This document shows, piece after piece, positions 25,705 through 35,078 of a stretch of DNA of 64,000 nt. The position numbers and the translations under genes were made by a program. This stretch comes from Actinomycetes bacterium (GTDB taxonomy: Bacteria > Actinomycetota > Coriobacteriia > Coriobacteriales > Eggerthellaceae). Numbering within the stretch: position 1 is the first letter of the stretch; each line of letters starts with the position of its first letter. The stretch lies in contig JAEXAI010000017.1 of the NCBI GenBank assembly GCA_023394615.1, positions 62,001-126,000 of the forward strand, given 5' to 3'. The notes under the pieces are model-generated. The model made no database searches. It saw only the letters and a program-made list of their open reading frames with translations, and was not told the origin of the DNA.

Positions 25705-28365
25705 TCAATGGACAGGCAAATCTCCTGCTTCCTCGTCGTCGATAACGCGCTGGTATGCAGCAGCCACGCGCGACGAAGGGTCTAAACCCAATTCCACATT
25801 CATGAGCTTTGTGTAGCGCAGCCACAACTCCACTGCAGCCGGCCGACATCCGCACAAGCGGTTCAGCTCGATTGCAATCTCATAGGCGTCTTCTCTTCGC
25901 GGGTCGCATGACAAAGCGAAACGCGCGTATGAAAGAGCTGTTTCCCTGTCGCCCTCTTCCAAAAGAGTCGAAGAGGCGGCCAAAAGCGAATCGACCAGCT
26001 TGTTGCGCCATTCCGTACGCGCTGCACCGACCACGCTTCCCTCATCTTCACCAGGCAGCAGCTCACCTGCATACAATGATTTTGCCCGACGGAGCAGCTC
26101 GGCATATGATTCTTGATCTGCGGTGGCAAAACGCATCTTGCGGCACACCTCTGAAAGCTCCTCGACATCGCTGTACGTCAGGGATGCGTCGAGGGCATAA
26201 ATACCTTGCGCGTGCTTCAAAAACGGGCACGACTCATCGGGCAAAGCCAAAGCTGCCCGCAGTATGGAGCAGACGCAGTACAGGTTCCTGCGCGCTGCAT
26301 CCGGGTCGCTTTCGGGCCACAGTATCTTGCACAGACGGTTGATGGACATTTCCTTTCCACATTTCAGCGCAAGGATGGCAAGCAAGGTGCGCACTTTGCG
26401 CCGACTCATCGCAGATGATGGTATCTGCTTGCCATTCACAGTAGCCTCAAACGTGCCGAACATGCGCAAGTGCAACCTTGGATGCTCGGGGTGTGCAAGC
26501 GCATCAAGCGGCCCTTCTGCCCCCATAAGGTCAGCATCGCACGCCTGCATCGAGGAATCGGAGGCGGAATCGTCGAAGAGTACGGGAAAATCACGCGCGG
26601 AATTGCCCTTGGACGGGCGCAAAGCCGCTGTTAAAGCATTGCATCTTCGACGGGCTTCAGGGGTAATTGAAGCATGCAGCGCGACCAGCATCTGCGGTGA
26701 GCGCTCCACTTGCTGCACCAGCAGCATTTCCGCCACACTGGTAGTGCCGCAACAGGTGCAATGCGCAAAGATCATAGACGCCGCGCGATCAAGGGAGCAA
26801 TCGAGGGCTTTGATACGACCCGCATCTTCTATGTGGAGGATGCGCTTGCGAGACAGACGCAAAAAAGCCGCCATCGCATAGGCCCGCTCTTCTGCAGGCG
26901 CGATGCGCGCCAAAGGTATTCGATATGACTCCCAAAACCTATCAGCGGATACGCCATCATAGAGCCACATTCTCGACAGCATCTCGCACACATCCGGACG
27001 TTGCTTGGAAAAGCGAGCGCTCCTCCAAGACCGCCCTTCACTGGCATCATCATCGAAACCCTTTTCCAACTCGCTCAGCAATTGCCCGACGCAAGATTCT
27101 CGGTCATCGAAAAGCAGCGCATCGGTGGCTGCACGCAACCGATCGCTGCGTGGTGCATCGGCGCGCCGGACGATGCGCGCCAAAGCGTCAAGACCTTGGC
27201 GCTTGTTGCCTGCCAAACAGCATCTAAGCGCTTCACCCCATTGAACTTTCACCGACGTTGCCGTTTTATGTGAAGCAAGCGAAGCACACAGGTTAGAAGC
27301 CGCTTCGATAGCGCCCAGATCGTGCATCCTCATCTGATTGGCCACAAGCCACAAGGCACGCTCGGCAACGTCGCATAGATTCATCACCAGAAACGCAGCA
27401 CGTTGCGCATTGCCCCCAAAGAGCAACGCATCTGCCGCGCGCAAAACAAATGTCGGGTTATCGCTTTGCGACAGGATACGCGAAATCTGCAGCACATAAG
27501 GCCCGAAGCATCTGACGATGGCGTGCGCCGAAAAACCCTCAGCACGAAAGACGCGCTCGGACGAATCCCACTCAATATAGGGCCGATCCTTTGCGAAACC
27601 CTCCGCGAGACCCAAAACCCGTGAACCAACGATTCGTTCCAAATCATCGAATCCCCCGTGCCCCAGCGCGCTCAGCGCGAACAGCAACGCCCTGAGAGAA
27701 TCGGAAGCGCATCCATCTATCTGCGACGTCAAGAAGCACTCCTCAGACTTCGCATCACCGCAAGCCACACCCATAATCCGCTCTAAAACGCACGCGTTCG
27801 AACCGGCGTCGTCGCCATATACCCCATCACGTGCGGCCGGTTCTTTTCCCAAGGCGCCCACCAACTGACGATATGCTGCCATTTCCACATCATCAAGCAA
27901 AAAGTCATCAACTTCGATGAAAGCAACGTTCTCATCGCCTACCTCAAACGGACGGTTCTCGGGTGTCGCGCAAACAATGACTTCCACTCCCGCAGCGCAC
28001 AGGTCGCCGACCAAGGCTCTAAATACGCGCAACCGACCTGCTTCGAGGGCCACCGCATCGTCAAAGACGACCACGGCCGCCCCCCGCGCTACAAGATTGT
28101 CGACAAGGGAGCCCGAGTCCAATTCGCGAAGAAAGCAAAGACTCGATGCGTCAATCCACCACACATTTTCATACCCGTGAAAAAGACGGCAGTAATCTGC
28201 GGCAAGGGAAGATTTCCCGAAATACGACGGCGCTACCAAACAGCGAGGATCACTGCGCCGCACCGCCATTCGAGTCAGAAGCGAGTTGCGCGCAAGCAAG
28301 GAATGCTCCTTCAAGCGTTTCGGCGCTTCACCGTCGCAAGCACAACCGGTAAGATAATCAACCAT
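25705..28365 (-). CDS. Large SARP/BTAD transcriptional regulator with degenerate NTPase domain
   Basis: An 886-residue regulator. The last 250 residues form an OmpR-like winged helix (LHLRMFGTFEATVNGKQIP...RRKVRTLLAILALKCGKEMSINRLCKILWP, from about 640) followed by a bacterial transcriptional activation domain (LTYSDVEELSEVC...RREDAYEIAIELNRLCG). The N-terminal about 300 residues resemble a MalT-type NTPase, but the P-loop reads APSYFGKSSLA, missing the first glycines. The middle is helical, TPR-like. It binds an unknown signal. GAAGGAGGCATC precedes ATG 28365. Next gene is secA, 115 nt away. Confidence 0.85.
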   Translation of the reverse strand: MVDYLTGCACDGEAPKRLKEHSLLARNSLLTRMAVRRSDPRCLVAPSYFGKSSLAADYCRLFHGYENVWWIDASSLCFLRELDSGSLVDNLVARGAAVVVFDDAVALEAGRLRVFRALVGDLCAAGVEVIVCATPENRPFEVGDENVAFIEVDDFLLDDVEMAAYRQLVGALGKEPAARDGVYGDDAGSNACVLERIMGVACGDAKSEECFLTSQIDGCASDSLRALLFALSALGHGGFDDLERIVGSRVLGLAEGFAKDRPYIEWDSSERVFRAEGFSAHAIVRCFGPYVLQISRILSQSDNPTFVLRAADALLFGGNAQRAAFLVMNLCDVAERALWLVANQMRMHDLGAIEAASNLCASLASHKTATSVKVQWGEALRCCLAGNKRQGLDALARIVRRADAPRSDRLRAATDALLFDDRESCVGQLLSELEKGFDDDASEGRSWRSARFSKQRPDVCEMLSRMWLYDGVSADRFWESYRIPLARIAPAEERAYAMAAFLRLSRKRILHIEDAGRIKALDCSLDRAASMIFAHCTCCGTTSVAEMLLVQQVERSPQMLVALHASITPEARRRCNALTAALRPSKGNSARDFPVLFDDSASDSSMQACDADLMGAEGPLDALAHPEHPRLHLRMFGTFEATVNGKQIPSSAMSRRKVRTLLAILALKCGKEMSINRLCKILWPESDPDAARRNLYCVCSILRAALALPDESCPFLKHAQGIYALDASLTYSDVEELSEVCRKMRFATADQESYAELLRRAKSLYAGELLPGEDEGSVVGAARTEWRNKLVDSLLAASSTLLEEGDRETALSYARFALSCDPRREDAYEIAIELNRLCGCRPAAVELWLRYTKLMNVELGLDPSSRVAAAYQRVIDDEEAGDLPVH

Positions 28366-28573
28366 GATGCCTCCTTCTTTCTGATGCAATCGCAATCAAT
28401 GACCGTCACCCAATGGAGCAAAAGAGGGAGTTCAATCATACGAAGGATTTCACGGCTTCGGCAAGCAGCAGTTTTCACTCAGGACACTTCTGTAGTTTAA
28501 GCAGGTCATCAACGATTTGAAAAACCTTGACTTTCAGACCCGTCTGTGCTTCCGAGAGGTTGCGGTCCGAATG

Positions 28574-28609
28574 CAAAAAAACAGACCGGGTGATTAATAC
28601 CCGGTCTGT
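28574..28609 (-). terminator. Rho-independent terminator of the tRNA pair
   Basis: Perfect 10-bp stem ACAGACCGGG / CCCGGTCTGT with a 9-nt loop, then a T run on the minus strand, directly after tRNA-Glu. Confidence 0.95.
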
Positions 28610-28616
28610 GCCGTTT

Positions 28617-28693
28617 TGGTAGCCCGTACGAGATTTGAACTCGTGATCTCCGCCTTGAGAGGGCGATGTCCTGAACCGCTAGACGAACGGGCC
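28617..28693 (-). tRNA. tRNA-Glu (CTC)
   Basis: Cloverleaf read on the minus strand: acceptor GGCCCGT / ACGGGCT (first pair G-U), D arm with GGTT, anticodon loop CTCTCAA giving anticodon CTC, T arm ACGAG TTCAAAT CTCGT, and encoded CCA end. Length 77 nt. Co-transcribed with tRNA-Gln upstream, 21 nt apart. Confidence 0.95.
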
Positions 28694-28714
28694 ATATGCA
28701 ATTTGCCGCTTGAA

Positions 28715-28788
28715 TGGCTGGGGTGGCAGGAGTTGAACCCACACATACGGTACCAGAAACCGCTGTCCTACCATTAGACGACACCCCA
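28715..28788 (-). tRNA. tRNA-Gln (CTG)
   Basis: Minus strand: acceptor TGGGGTG / CACCCCA, D arm with GGTAGGAC, anticodon stem GCGGT/ACCGT with loop TTCTGGT giving anticodon CTG, T arm GTGGG TTCAACT CCTGC, discriminator G and encoded CCA. Length 74 nt. Confidence 0.95.
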
Positions 28789-28838
28789 ATGGTTCAAGCA
28801 ACTCGCACCTGCAACAATTCGATGTGCAAACGCGAGGG

Positions 28839-28870
28839 ATTATATTACGTGTCATCGAGCGAATCGTCAA
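28839..28870 (-). promoter_or_regulatory. Promoter of the tRNA-Gln/tRNA-Glu unit
   Basis: Minus strand TTGACG (-35) and a perfect TATAAT (-10) separated by 20 nt; an overlapping TAATAT gives a 17-nt spacer. About 50 nt upstream of tRNA-Gln. Confidence 0.6.
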
Positions 28871-28947
28871 GCCCTCTTATGCGTCCAGTTTATGTATTTT
28901 CCATCACAAGCGTACCTACGGGACATGAAAAAGTCCCCATCAGTGCT

Positions 28948-29886
28948 CTATCTCACAAGCCATGGATACACGCGCACGCCAACCTCGTCATCGGAAACCA
29001 CGATGCCAGGAACGTCACGCAAGAATTTTGACAATTTCGAATAGCCGTAATCCTTCACGTTGAAATCAGGGAACTCGTCGTGAATGCGATTGCCGATGTG
29101 ACTTAATGCCACCCCATCGTCACCGCGCTTTTGCACTTCAGCGCTCACGAACTCCGCAACTTCTTCTTTGGATTGCCGAGAGTCGCGCATGCTCACTCGC
29201 ATGGCGTTTCCCTGTCGGTCCAGCTGCAGATTGTCAAAGCTCTCCAGAAACTTCGACAACTGACTATACCCATAGGTGCGCGTATCGAAATCAGGGTAGA
29301 TGGCTACCAACCGGTTGCCTATCTCGGATAGGTCGGCCTGACCGCTGTTCTCGTTTATGATGTCCACGATAGCCGAGGCAATCTCGCGTTTGCGCGCCGC
29401 TTCGTCGACATCTTGGCGCGCAGGGGTGTCCACAGCAGCGTTGTTTTCCTCTATCAGCAGCTCAAGCCCCGTGAAAACGCTGCAGGCGTTCCTGAATGAT
29501 TGCGGGGTCTTGCGCTCGCCCATACCCACAACCATCATGCCTGCATCGCGCAAACGGCTGGCCAAGCGCGTGAAATCACCATCGCTCGACACGATGCAGA
29601 AGCCTTCTACCTTGCCTTCGTAGAGAATATCCATCGCATCGATAATCAGAAACGAATCGGTGGCGTTTTTGCCGTGGGTGTTGGGAAACTGCTGCATGGG
29701 CGTAAGCGAATAGTTTGCTAACGTTTCTTTCCATTTCGTCATTTGGGGACTTGTCCAGTCACCATAGATGCGACGGTAGGTGACCTGGCCATGGCGGCTG
29801 GTCAACTCGTTCATGATTCCTTGTATGTACTTTGCTGACACATTGTCTGAATCGATGAGCAAAGCAAATGATTTGCGGTCTGCCAT
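28948..29886 (-). CDS. NYN domain ribonuclease-like protein with two OST-HTH/LOTUS repeats
   Basis: A 312-residue protein. Residues 1-145 form a NYN (PIN-like) domain with the acidic residues in ALLIDSDNVS, GKNATDSFLIIDAMD and VSSDGDFTRLASRLRDAG, as in LabA/MARF1-type nucleases. Two copies of a LOTUS (OST-HTH) RNA-binding fold follow, at about 168-235 (IGNRLVAIYPDFDTRTYGYSQLSKFLES) and about 247-312 (IGNRIHDEFPDFNVKDYGYSKLSKFL). It probably binds and cuts a class of RNA; the target is unknown. AAGAAGG precedes the ATG. Divergent from the amidohydrolase gene. Confidence 0.87.
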   Translation of the reverse strand: MADRKSFALLIDSDNVSAKYIQGIMNELTSRHGQVTYRRIYGDWTSPQMTKWKETLANYSLTPMQQFPNTHGKNATDSFLIIDAMDILYEGKVEGFCIVSSDGDFTRLASRLRDAGMMVVGMGERKTPQSFRNACSVFTGLELLIEENNAAVDTPARQDVDEAARKREIASAIVDIINENSGQADLSEIGNRLVAIYPDFDTRTYGYSQLSKFLESFDNLQLDRQGNAMRVSMRDSRQSKEEVAEFVSAEVQKRGDDGVALSHIGNRIHDEFPDFNVKDYGYSKLSKFLRDVPGIVVSDDEVGVRVYPWLVR

Positions 29887-30079
29887 ATGAATGCCTTCTT
29901 ATTGTGTGGGGAATCGCAAGAGCGCGCCGAACGACGTCGGCGCGAGCGGTCTTCCATTACATTTTTCTCAATTTGCACAATGCTATTCTAACGCATGACA
30001 GCTATGCTGTTCAGCAAGGCACTGTCCGTCGTGTGAAAACGGGCACAGCGCCTCCACGTTACTAGGGAAAAGGAGCATC

Positions 30080-31384
30080 ATGCGCACTGCTTATATCAAC
30101 TGCACACTCTTCGACGGTACCGACGATGCCGTCACACAAGAAAATATGACCATCGTCGTTGATGATGACCGCATCGAATCCGTCTGCGCAGGCGCACCTG
30201 ACACAGCTGGTGCAGTGGATGCGACCGTCGATTTGGAAGGCGCTTTCGTCATGCCCGGCATGATAAACGCCCACGCTCACCATTTTGGAACTGGCAAGCC
30301 GTCCTCCACGCTTACCGGCGGCGGGTCTCAAAAGGCCATCTTGGCGTTCTCGAAAACAGCAGCAGGACACGCGTATTTGGAAAAAATTATGAAAGGCTGC
30401 CTGACCAGCGCGCTACTTTCAGGCGTCACGACCGAGCGCGGCGTGGGCGACCTGCAGTACGTGGATGTGAAGGTACGCAATAAAATAAACCAAGGTAAGT
30501 TTTTGGGTCCGCGTTTTCTGGTATCGGGTGCCGCCATCACCGTGGCTGATGGGCATGGTGCGGGCACATTTGCACAAGTGGCTGAAACACCCGAGGAATT
30601 CGAGGCTCTCGTCGATGACCGCGCAGCCCATGACGTGGACTTCATCAAAATCTGCACGACCGGCGGTGTGATGGATTCTGACAAAGAAGGTGAAGCGGGC
30701 CTTTTGCGCATGAACCTAGAGCAAGCGAAAGCCGCATGCGACGCGGCTCACAAACACGGCCTGTATGTAGCCAGCCACACCGAAGGCACCGAGGGCTTGC
30801 TCGTGGATTTAAAGGCGGGCGTAAAAACGGTCGAGCACGGAGTGCCGCTCGACGATGAAACGCTGGCGCTGTACAAGAAAACAGGTGCCGCCGAGATCTG
30901 CACGGTCAGCGTAGCCCTGCCCATGGCGAAACTGCCCTGCGAGCAAACGAAAATGCCACCCGTGACCACCTACAATGCCAACGTCGTATTCGAACGTATC
31001 GTGCACGGCGCGCAGAACTGCATCGAGGCCGGCATTCCCGTGGGGCTCGGCACCGATGCCGCTTGCCCCTACATCACCCATTACGATTTGTGGCGCGAAG
31101 TGGTGGTATTCCACACCATCGTCGGCGTATCACCCGAAATGGCGCTGCGCACCGTCACATTGGGCAACGCGCGCATTTTGGGAATCGATCATATCACCGG
31201 GTCAATTGAGCCAGGCAAGGCAGCGGACTTCATCGTATTGCGTCAGAATCCGTTAGAAGATCTGCACCGCTTGCGCAACGTGGAACAGGTTATCGTGCGT
31301 GGGCACCGCATCCACGATGCCGCCGAGCAGCTTGCACCCATGCGTCAAACCGACTTGGATGAAGTACTGGATACCCTGTACTGA
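30080..31384 (+). CDS. Metal-dependent amidohydrolase (imidazolonepropionase/prolidase-like group)
   Basis: A 434-residue cytosolic TIM-barrel hydrolase. The metal site is visible: INAHAHHFG (His-x-His), the likely carboxylated Lys in DFIKICTTGG, His in VASHTEGTEG and VEHGVPL, and Asp in LGTDAACPY. The composite beta-sandwich ends with the usual GSIEPGKAADFIVL. Members of this group act on Xaa-Pro dipeptides, imidazolones or other cyclic amides; the sequence does not choose among them. AAAAGGAGCATC precedes the ATG. It appears monocistronic, ending at a shared terminator. Confidence 0.85.
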   Translation: MRTAYINCTLFDGTDDAVTQENMTIVVDDDRIESVCAGAPDTAGAVDATVDLEGAFVMPGMINAHAHHFGTGKPSSTLTGGGSQKAILAFSKTAAGHAYLEKIMKGCLTSALLSGVTTERGVGDLQYVDVKVRNKINQGKFLGPRFLVSGAAITVADGHGAGTFAQVAETPEEFEALVDDRAAHDVDFIKICTTGGVMDSDKEGEAGLLRMNLEQAKAACDAAHKHGLYVASHTEGTEGLLVDLKAGVKTVEHGVPLDDETLALYKKTGAAEICTVSVALPMAKLPCEQTKMPPVTTYNANVVFERIVHGAQNCIEAGIPVGLGTDAACPYITHYDLWREVVVFHTIVGVSPEMALRTVTLGNARILGIDHITGSIEPGKAADFIVLRQNPLEDLHRLRNVEQVIVRGHRIHDAAEQLAPMRQTDLDEVLDTLY

Positions 31385-31402
31385 CAGCCAACGATACTCG
31401 AT

Positions 31403-31441
31403 AGAAAAATGGGGCCGCAACACCAGCGACCCCATTCTCAT
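31403..31441. terminator. Bidirectional terminator between convergent genes
   Basis: AATGGGG / CCCCATT stem (31408-31414 with 31430-31436) with a GC inner pair. Read on the minus strand it is followed by TTTTTC, serving the alpha/beta hydrolase gene; on the plus strand it is followed by a weaker TCTCATTTT, serving the amidohydrolase gene. Confidence 0.75.
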
Positions 31442-31487
31442 TTTCAGATGCTTTTGCTCGCATGCAACAGTCGCGTTTCGTGTATGG

Positions 31488-32510
31488 TTAGCGACTCTCG
31501 CCCACCTTTATGAGAAATCCCTCGACGATAGCCTCGTACTCGCTAGGGTCCAAAAGCACAGACATGATATGGCCAGCCCCAGGTATCACGTGCAATTCCT
31601 TCAATTCAGCAGCACATGCGGCATACAGCCGTGGTGCCATCGTAGGCGGCACGAACGTGTCGACCCCGCCATGGATGAACAACGTGGGGATGGCAGATGT
31701 ACGCACCGCATCTACCATGGACCCGGCGCGCAGGTCGTATCCGCCTTGGGCTTTGAAACACACATTCATCCATGCGAGTAGCGGCGCAGCGGGCAGGTGC
31801 AGCGCTTGGCGAAGCTGAAGCGACAAAATATCCCACACGCTCGTGTAGGCCGAATCAGCGATGACGGCAGCAACCTGCGGATAGCAGCAGTACCCGGACG
31901 CCATGAGCACAGTGGCCGCACCCATTGACTGCCCATGCAACACGATGTCGATATCGGATCCGAAACGCTCGATTAGGTAGCGTGTCCAATCAAGTAGATC
32001 GAATCCGTCGTTGTAGCCCATGCCGATAAAACGACCATCCGACTCACCATGACTTCTGAGATCTACGGCCAGCACGTTGAACCCGTGGGCCGAATAGATG
32101 AAGCCATACTTTTCCATTTCGCTATGAGTGCCACGATAGCCATGTACCAAGATAACCCAACGCCGTGTGGGCTTGGGGCTGTGGTAAATGTAACCGACTA
32201 GGTTTTGCAAGCCGCCTTCGGTCGTACGCGTCACGCGTTCCACCGCTATTTCGCGAAGCCATTCGTCCGTTGCCTCACAAAGCCATGCCGCATTCGCTTC
32301 AGCACGCATGCGTATCTTCGCGTCGGGAACACGATTCGGAGAAACACTCTTCGAATCCCGCTCGACCGATTCCATCTTTTCAAAAGTCGAAAGGTCTTTC
32401 GGATCGAATATGAAACGTATCAGCCGATTGGTACCGACAACGGCGCCCGTGCCCAATGTCGCGCCCGCAGCCGCTGCTATACCGATGCTGGTTTTAGTCT
32501 TATTGTCCAT
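31488..32510 (-). CDS. Alpha/beta hydrolase with N-terminal membrane anchor
   Basis: A 340-residue protein. A hydrophobic Ala/Gly-rich stretch at about residues 8-27 is a likely membrane anchor or uncleaved signal. The hydrolase fold has the oxyanion segment ILVHGYRGTHSEM (about 120), the nucleophile elbow GQSMGAA, and the acid and His in HGGVDTFVPP and GAGHIMSV. This is the BAAT/Frsa-like extracellular esterase-peptidase type; the substrate is unknown. The ATG at 32510 with GGAG 6 nt upstream is chosen over a longer frame. Divergent from the tRNA nucleotidyltransferase, 50 nt apart. Confidence 0.85.
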   Translation of the reverse strand: MDNKTKTSIGIAAAAGATLGTGAVVGTNRLIRFIFDPKDLSTFEKMESVERDSKSVSPNRVPDAKIRMRAEANAAWLCEATDEWLREIAVERVTRTTEGGLQNLVGYIYHSPKPTRRWVILVHGYRGTHSEMEKYGFIYSAHGFNVLAVDLRSHGESDGRFIGMGYNDGFDLLDWTRYLIERFGSDIDIVLHGQSMGAATVLMASGYCCYPQVAAVIADSAYTSVWDILSLQLRQALHLPAAPLLAWMNVCFKAQGGYDLRAGSMVDAVRTSAIPTLFIHGGVDTFVPPTMAPRLYAACAAELKELHVIPGAGHIMSVLLDPSEYEAIVEGFLIKVGESR

Positions 32511-32560
32511 AAACCACTCCGCTTCTTCGCGTGCTATAGTTGCAATGATAATGCAAATGC

Positions 32561-34060
32561 ATGGCGGCGACCACAGGCGCGGACAATATGAGTGAAAAAG
32601 AATCGCATACTTTTTCGAAAGCGACAGGGCCCGACGACCTCGCAGCAGCGACGAGGGGGCCTGACAAACCTTCAGCGATGGCGACAAGAGCGCACAATGA
32701 CTCCACGGCCATTCATGTACCTGAAGAGGCCCTCTGTGCTTTGAATGTACTGGAGCAAGCCGGATTCGAAGCATGGTTCGTGGGCGGGTTTGTACGAGAC
32801 GCGCTTTTGGGACGACCCTGCGATGACATCGATATCACCACGGTTGCACGCTGGCAGCAGACCCAAGAGGCGTTTCATGCTGCCGGCTACCGCACGCACG
32901 AAACGGGCGTGAAGCACGGCACCGTCACCGCAATCGTCGGATCAAGCGCCTTCGAAGTGACCACCTACCGCACCGACGGCACATATTCCGACGCTCGACA
33001 TCCCGATTCGGTGGAGTTCGTCGAAAGCGTTGATGACGACCTGGCACGCCGCGACTTCACGGTAAACGCCATGGCATACCATCCCGTGCGCGGCCTGCGC
33101 GACCCCTATGGCGGTGCCGACGATTTGCGCTCTGGGATTGTTCGCACAGTGGGCGACCCGACGACGCGCTTTTCCGAAGACGCGCTTCGCATATTGCGAG
33201 CCGTGCGCTTCGCAAGTCAACGAGGATTTATCATCGAACCTGCAACCGAGGCGGCCATGCGCGCCAATGCGCAGCTTTTGCATGCCGTATCAGCTGAACG
33301 CGTGCGTGCTGAACTGCAGAAAATGCTGTGCGGCGATTATGTGCATGATGCCATTATGAAAAACGTCGATGTGCTCATCGCAGTACTGCCCGAACTTGCT
33401 CCTATGCGCGGATTCGATCAGCGAACGCCCTATCACATCTTTGACGTGTTGGAACATAGCGCCTACGTGGTGCAGAACACACCGCCCTACCCACTTGCAC
33501 GATGGACGGCGCTTTTCCATGACATGGGCAAGCCCGCCGCATTCTTCACCGACGAAGATGGCACGGGGCATTTCTACGGACACGGGGCCATCAGTGTGGA
33601 AATAGCCGAAAGCATCATGCTCCGCCTGAAAATGGGCCCTCGGTTCATCCATGATGCAAAACTTCTGGTGCGCTATCATGATGACGTGATAAAACCTGTT
33701 CCAAAACAGGTAAAACGCCTGCTCGGACGCCTTGATGGTCGCGTTGATCTGTTTCGAACTCTGTGCGACATCAAGCGCGCTGATGCCCTGTCGCAAGCGC
33801 CCCAGTGCGCCGGGCGGGTGGAGTTAGCCAACGATTTAGATGCGTGCTTGACGCAAATTTTGGAAGCGAAAGAACCATTCTCCCTGAAGGACGTGGATTT
33901 GAATGGAAGCGACGTACTGGCACTGGGGGTAGCGCCCGGCCCACAGGTGGGCGAGCTTTTGCAAGCGGCACTCGATGCCGTCATAGACGAGCAGGTTCCC
34001 AACAGCAAGGGCGCCTTAATGGCTTATGCGAAAGGGCTGCTGCAGAAAAAAGACAGGTAA
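32561..34060 (+). CDS. cca: CCA-adding type tRNA nucleotidyltransferase with HD domain
   Basis: Class II nucleotidyltransferase adding or repairing the tRNA CCA end. Head domain GGFVRDALLGRPCDDIDITT (catalytic acidic pair), RRDFTVNAMAY, and RILRAVRFASQRGF neck motif are intact; the HD phosphohydrolase domain follows (FDVLEHSAYVVQNTP, LFHDMGKPAAF). At 499 residues it is a little long owing to a polar N-terminal leader of about 50 residues. The true start may be ATG 32561 or ATG 32588, neither with a strong Shine-Dalgarno. Both tRNAs in the window already encode CCA, so a repair role is likely. A poly(A) polymerase is less likely. Confidence 0.88.
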   Translation: MAATTGADNMSEKESHTFSKATGPDDLAAATRGPDKPSAMATRAHNDSTAIHVPEEALCALNVLEQAGFEAWFVGGFVRDALLGRPCDDIDITTVARWQQTQEAFHAAGYRTHETGVKHGTVTAIVGSSAFEVTTYRTDGTYSDARHPDSVEFVESVDDDLARRDFTVNAMAYHPVRGLRDPYGGADDLRSGIVRTVGDPTTRFSEDALRILRAVRFASQRGFIIEPATEAAMRANAQLLHAVSAERVRAELQKMLCGDYVHDAIMKNVDVLIAVLPELAPMRGFDQRTPYHIFDVLEHSAYVVQNTPPYPLARWTALFHDMGKPAAFFTDEDGTGHFYGHGAISVEIAESIMLRLKMGPRFIHDAKLLVRYHDDVIKPVPKQVKRLLGRLDGRVDLFRTLCDIKRADALSQAPQCAGRVELANDLDACLTQILEAKEPFSLKDVDLNGSDVLALGVAPGPQVGELLQAALDAVIDEQVPNSKGALMAYAKGLLQKKDR

Positions 34061-34116
34061 ACGCGGCTTGGGGAGTGCACTCAGCAATGCGTGGCGACTG
34101 ATGCTTGGCACCCGCT

Positions 34117-34758
34117 CTAGTTCGAAATATTCATGAACTTGTTGAGCATCGTCAAACGCGAGATGATCTCTTCTTCGGGAATTCCTTGAGCAACGCTTAT
34201 CTGCTTCAAGCCAAACGAGGCAGCGTCAGTAACGAATCGCCCGGGAAACGGGGCATCCTCGCCTTTAGCAAGTTGACGGCTTCTGTACGTGAGCAGGCCC
34301 AACATACCACTTGAGGCATATTCGATAATCTGGCGCGTCTCCAAAGTGATAGATGACCCATATGGGCAAAGTATAGTTTCCCACATGCTCATGAGCACGG
34401 ACTTCACTTTTGATTCCACCATCTCAAACCCGCCACGCTCCGTCATGAGCGACAGGCGGCTCATGCGGTCGTTTCCGATTAGTCTCTCTAGCAGCTCATC
34501 ATCGCCACCGGCTACCAGATTGAATATGTCATTGGATATGTTGCCGTTGTCTAGCAGTTCGCTTTCAATCGCGCTGAAGACCAAATCGTTCATATCGGTG
34601 AAGTGGTAGTAAAACGTGCCGCGGTTGCATCCAGCCTTCACCGAAATAGCACCCACCGTCAAATCGCTGATGCGGTTGGTTTCCAGCAGGTTCCAAAACG
34701 CATTTATCAAACGTTGGCGCGCCTGCGGTGAATCCTGATCTTTCCTAGGCCTAGCCAT
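34117..34758 (-). CDS. TetR/AcrR family transcriptional regulator
   Basis: A 213-residue repressor-type protein. The N-terminal HTH reads ISVKAGCNRGTFYYHFTDMNDLV (about residues 37-59), the standard TetR recognition helix; the rest is a helical ligand domain without recognisable relatives, 6-8 helices, in the TetR_C YbjK-like group. GGAGGCATT precedes ATG 34758. It is divergent, across an AT-rich 320-nt spacer, from the acyltransferase-glycosyltransferase operon, so it most likely controls that operon and itself. Confidence 0.9.
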   Translation of the reverse strand: MARPRKDQDSPQARQRLINAFWNLLETNRISDLTVGAISVKAGCNRGTFYYHFTDMNDLVFSAIESELLDNGNISNDIFNLVAGGDDELLERLIGNDRMSRLSLMTERGGFEMVESKVKSVLMSMWETILCPYGSSITLETRQIIEYASSGMLGLLTYRSRQLAKGEDAPFPGRFVTDAASFGLKQISVAQGIPEEEIISRLTMLNKFMNISN

Positions 34759-35078
34759 AATGCCTCCATTGTGCTGCTTGACTGTCTGCATGAATTTTTG
34801 ATTAATCGAATATTTGTTTAACCTATATTAATCATTTTGTTTATTTATTACCACTCATTTTATTGTGTTTATTTATGCGATATAGCACTAAGCAAAGGGT
34901 GGTTTTTCGTCTTTCACAAGACATGAGAGTAGATTTGTCAAAATTTCACAGCTTAATACGACAGAGTAAGAAAGTTTGCTTATTTTATTTTATCCAAACT
35001 CTTTGTATATTTTAATTAATCATTATGTTTGGTTTTTAATAAGTGCTGAAAACTCGCATCACTGGGGAAAGGATGTCG
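34759..35078. promoter_or_regulatory. AT-rich divergent control region with direct repeats
   Basis: No gene. Much more AT-rich than its surroundings. ATTAATCATTTTGTTT at 34827-34842 recurs with one change (ATTATG) at 35015-35030, and a related ATTAATCGAATATTTGTTTA lies at 34801-34820. GATTAATC is itself palindromic. These are plausible operators for the TetR protein and contain the promoters for both directions, but I cannot fix -10/-35 pairs. Confidence 0.5.
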
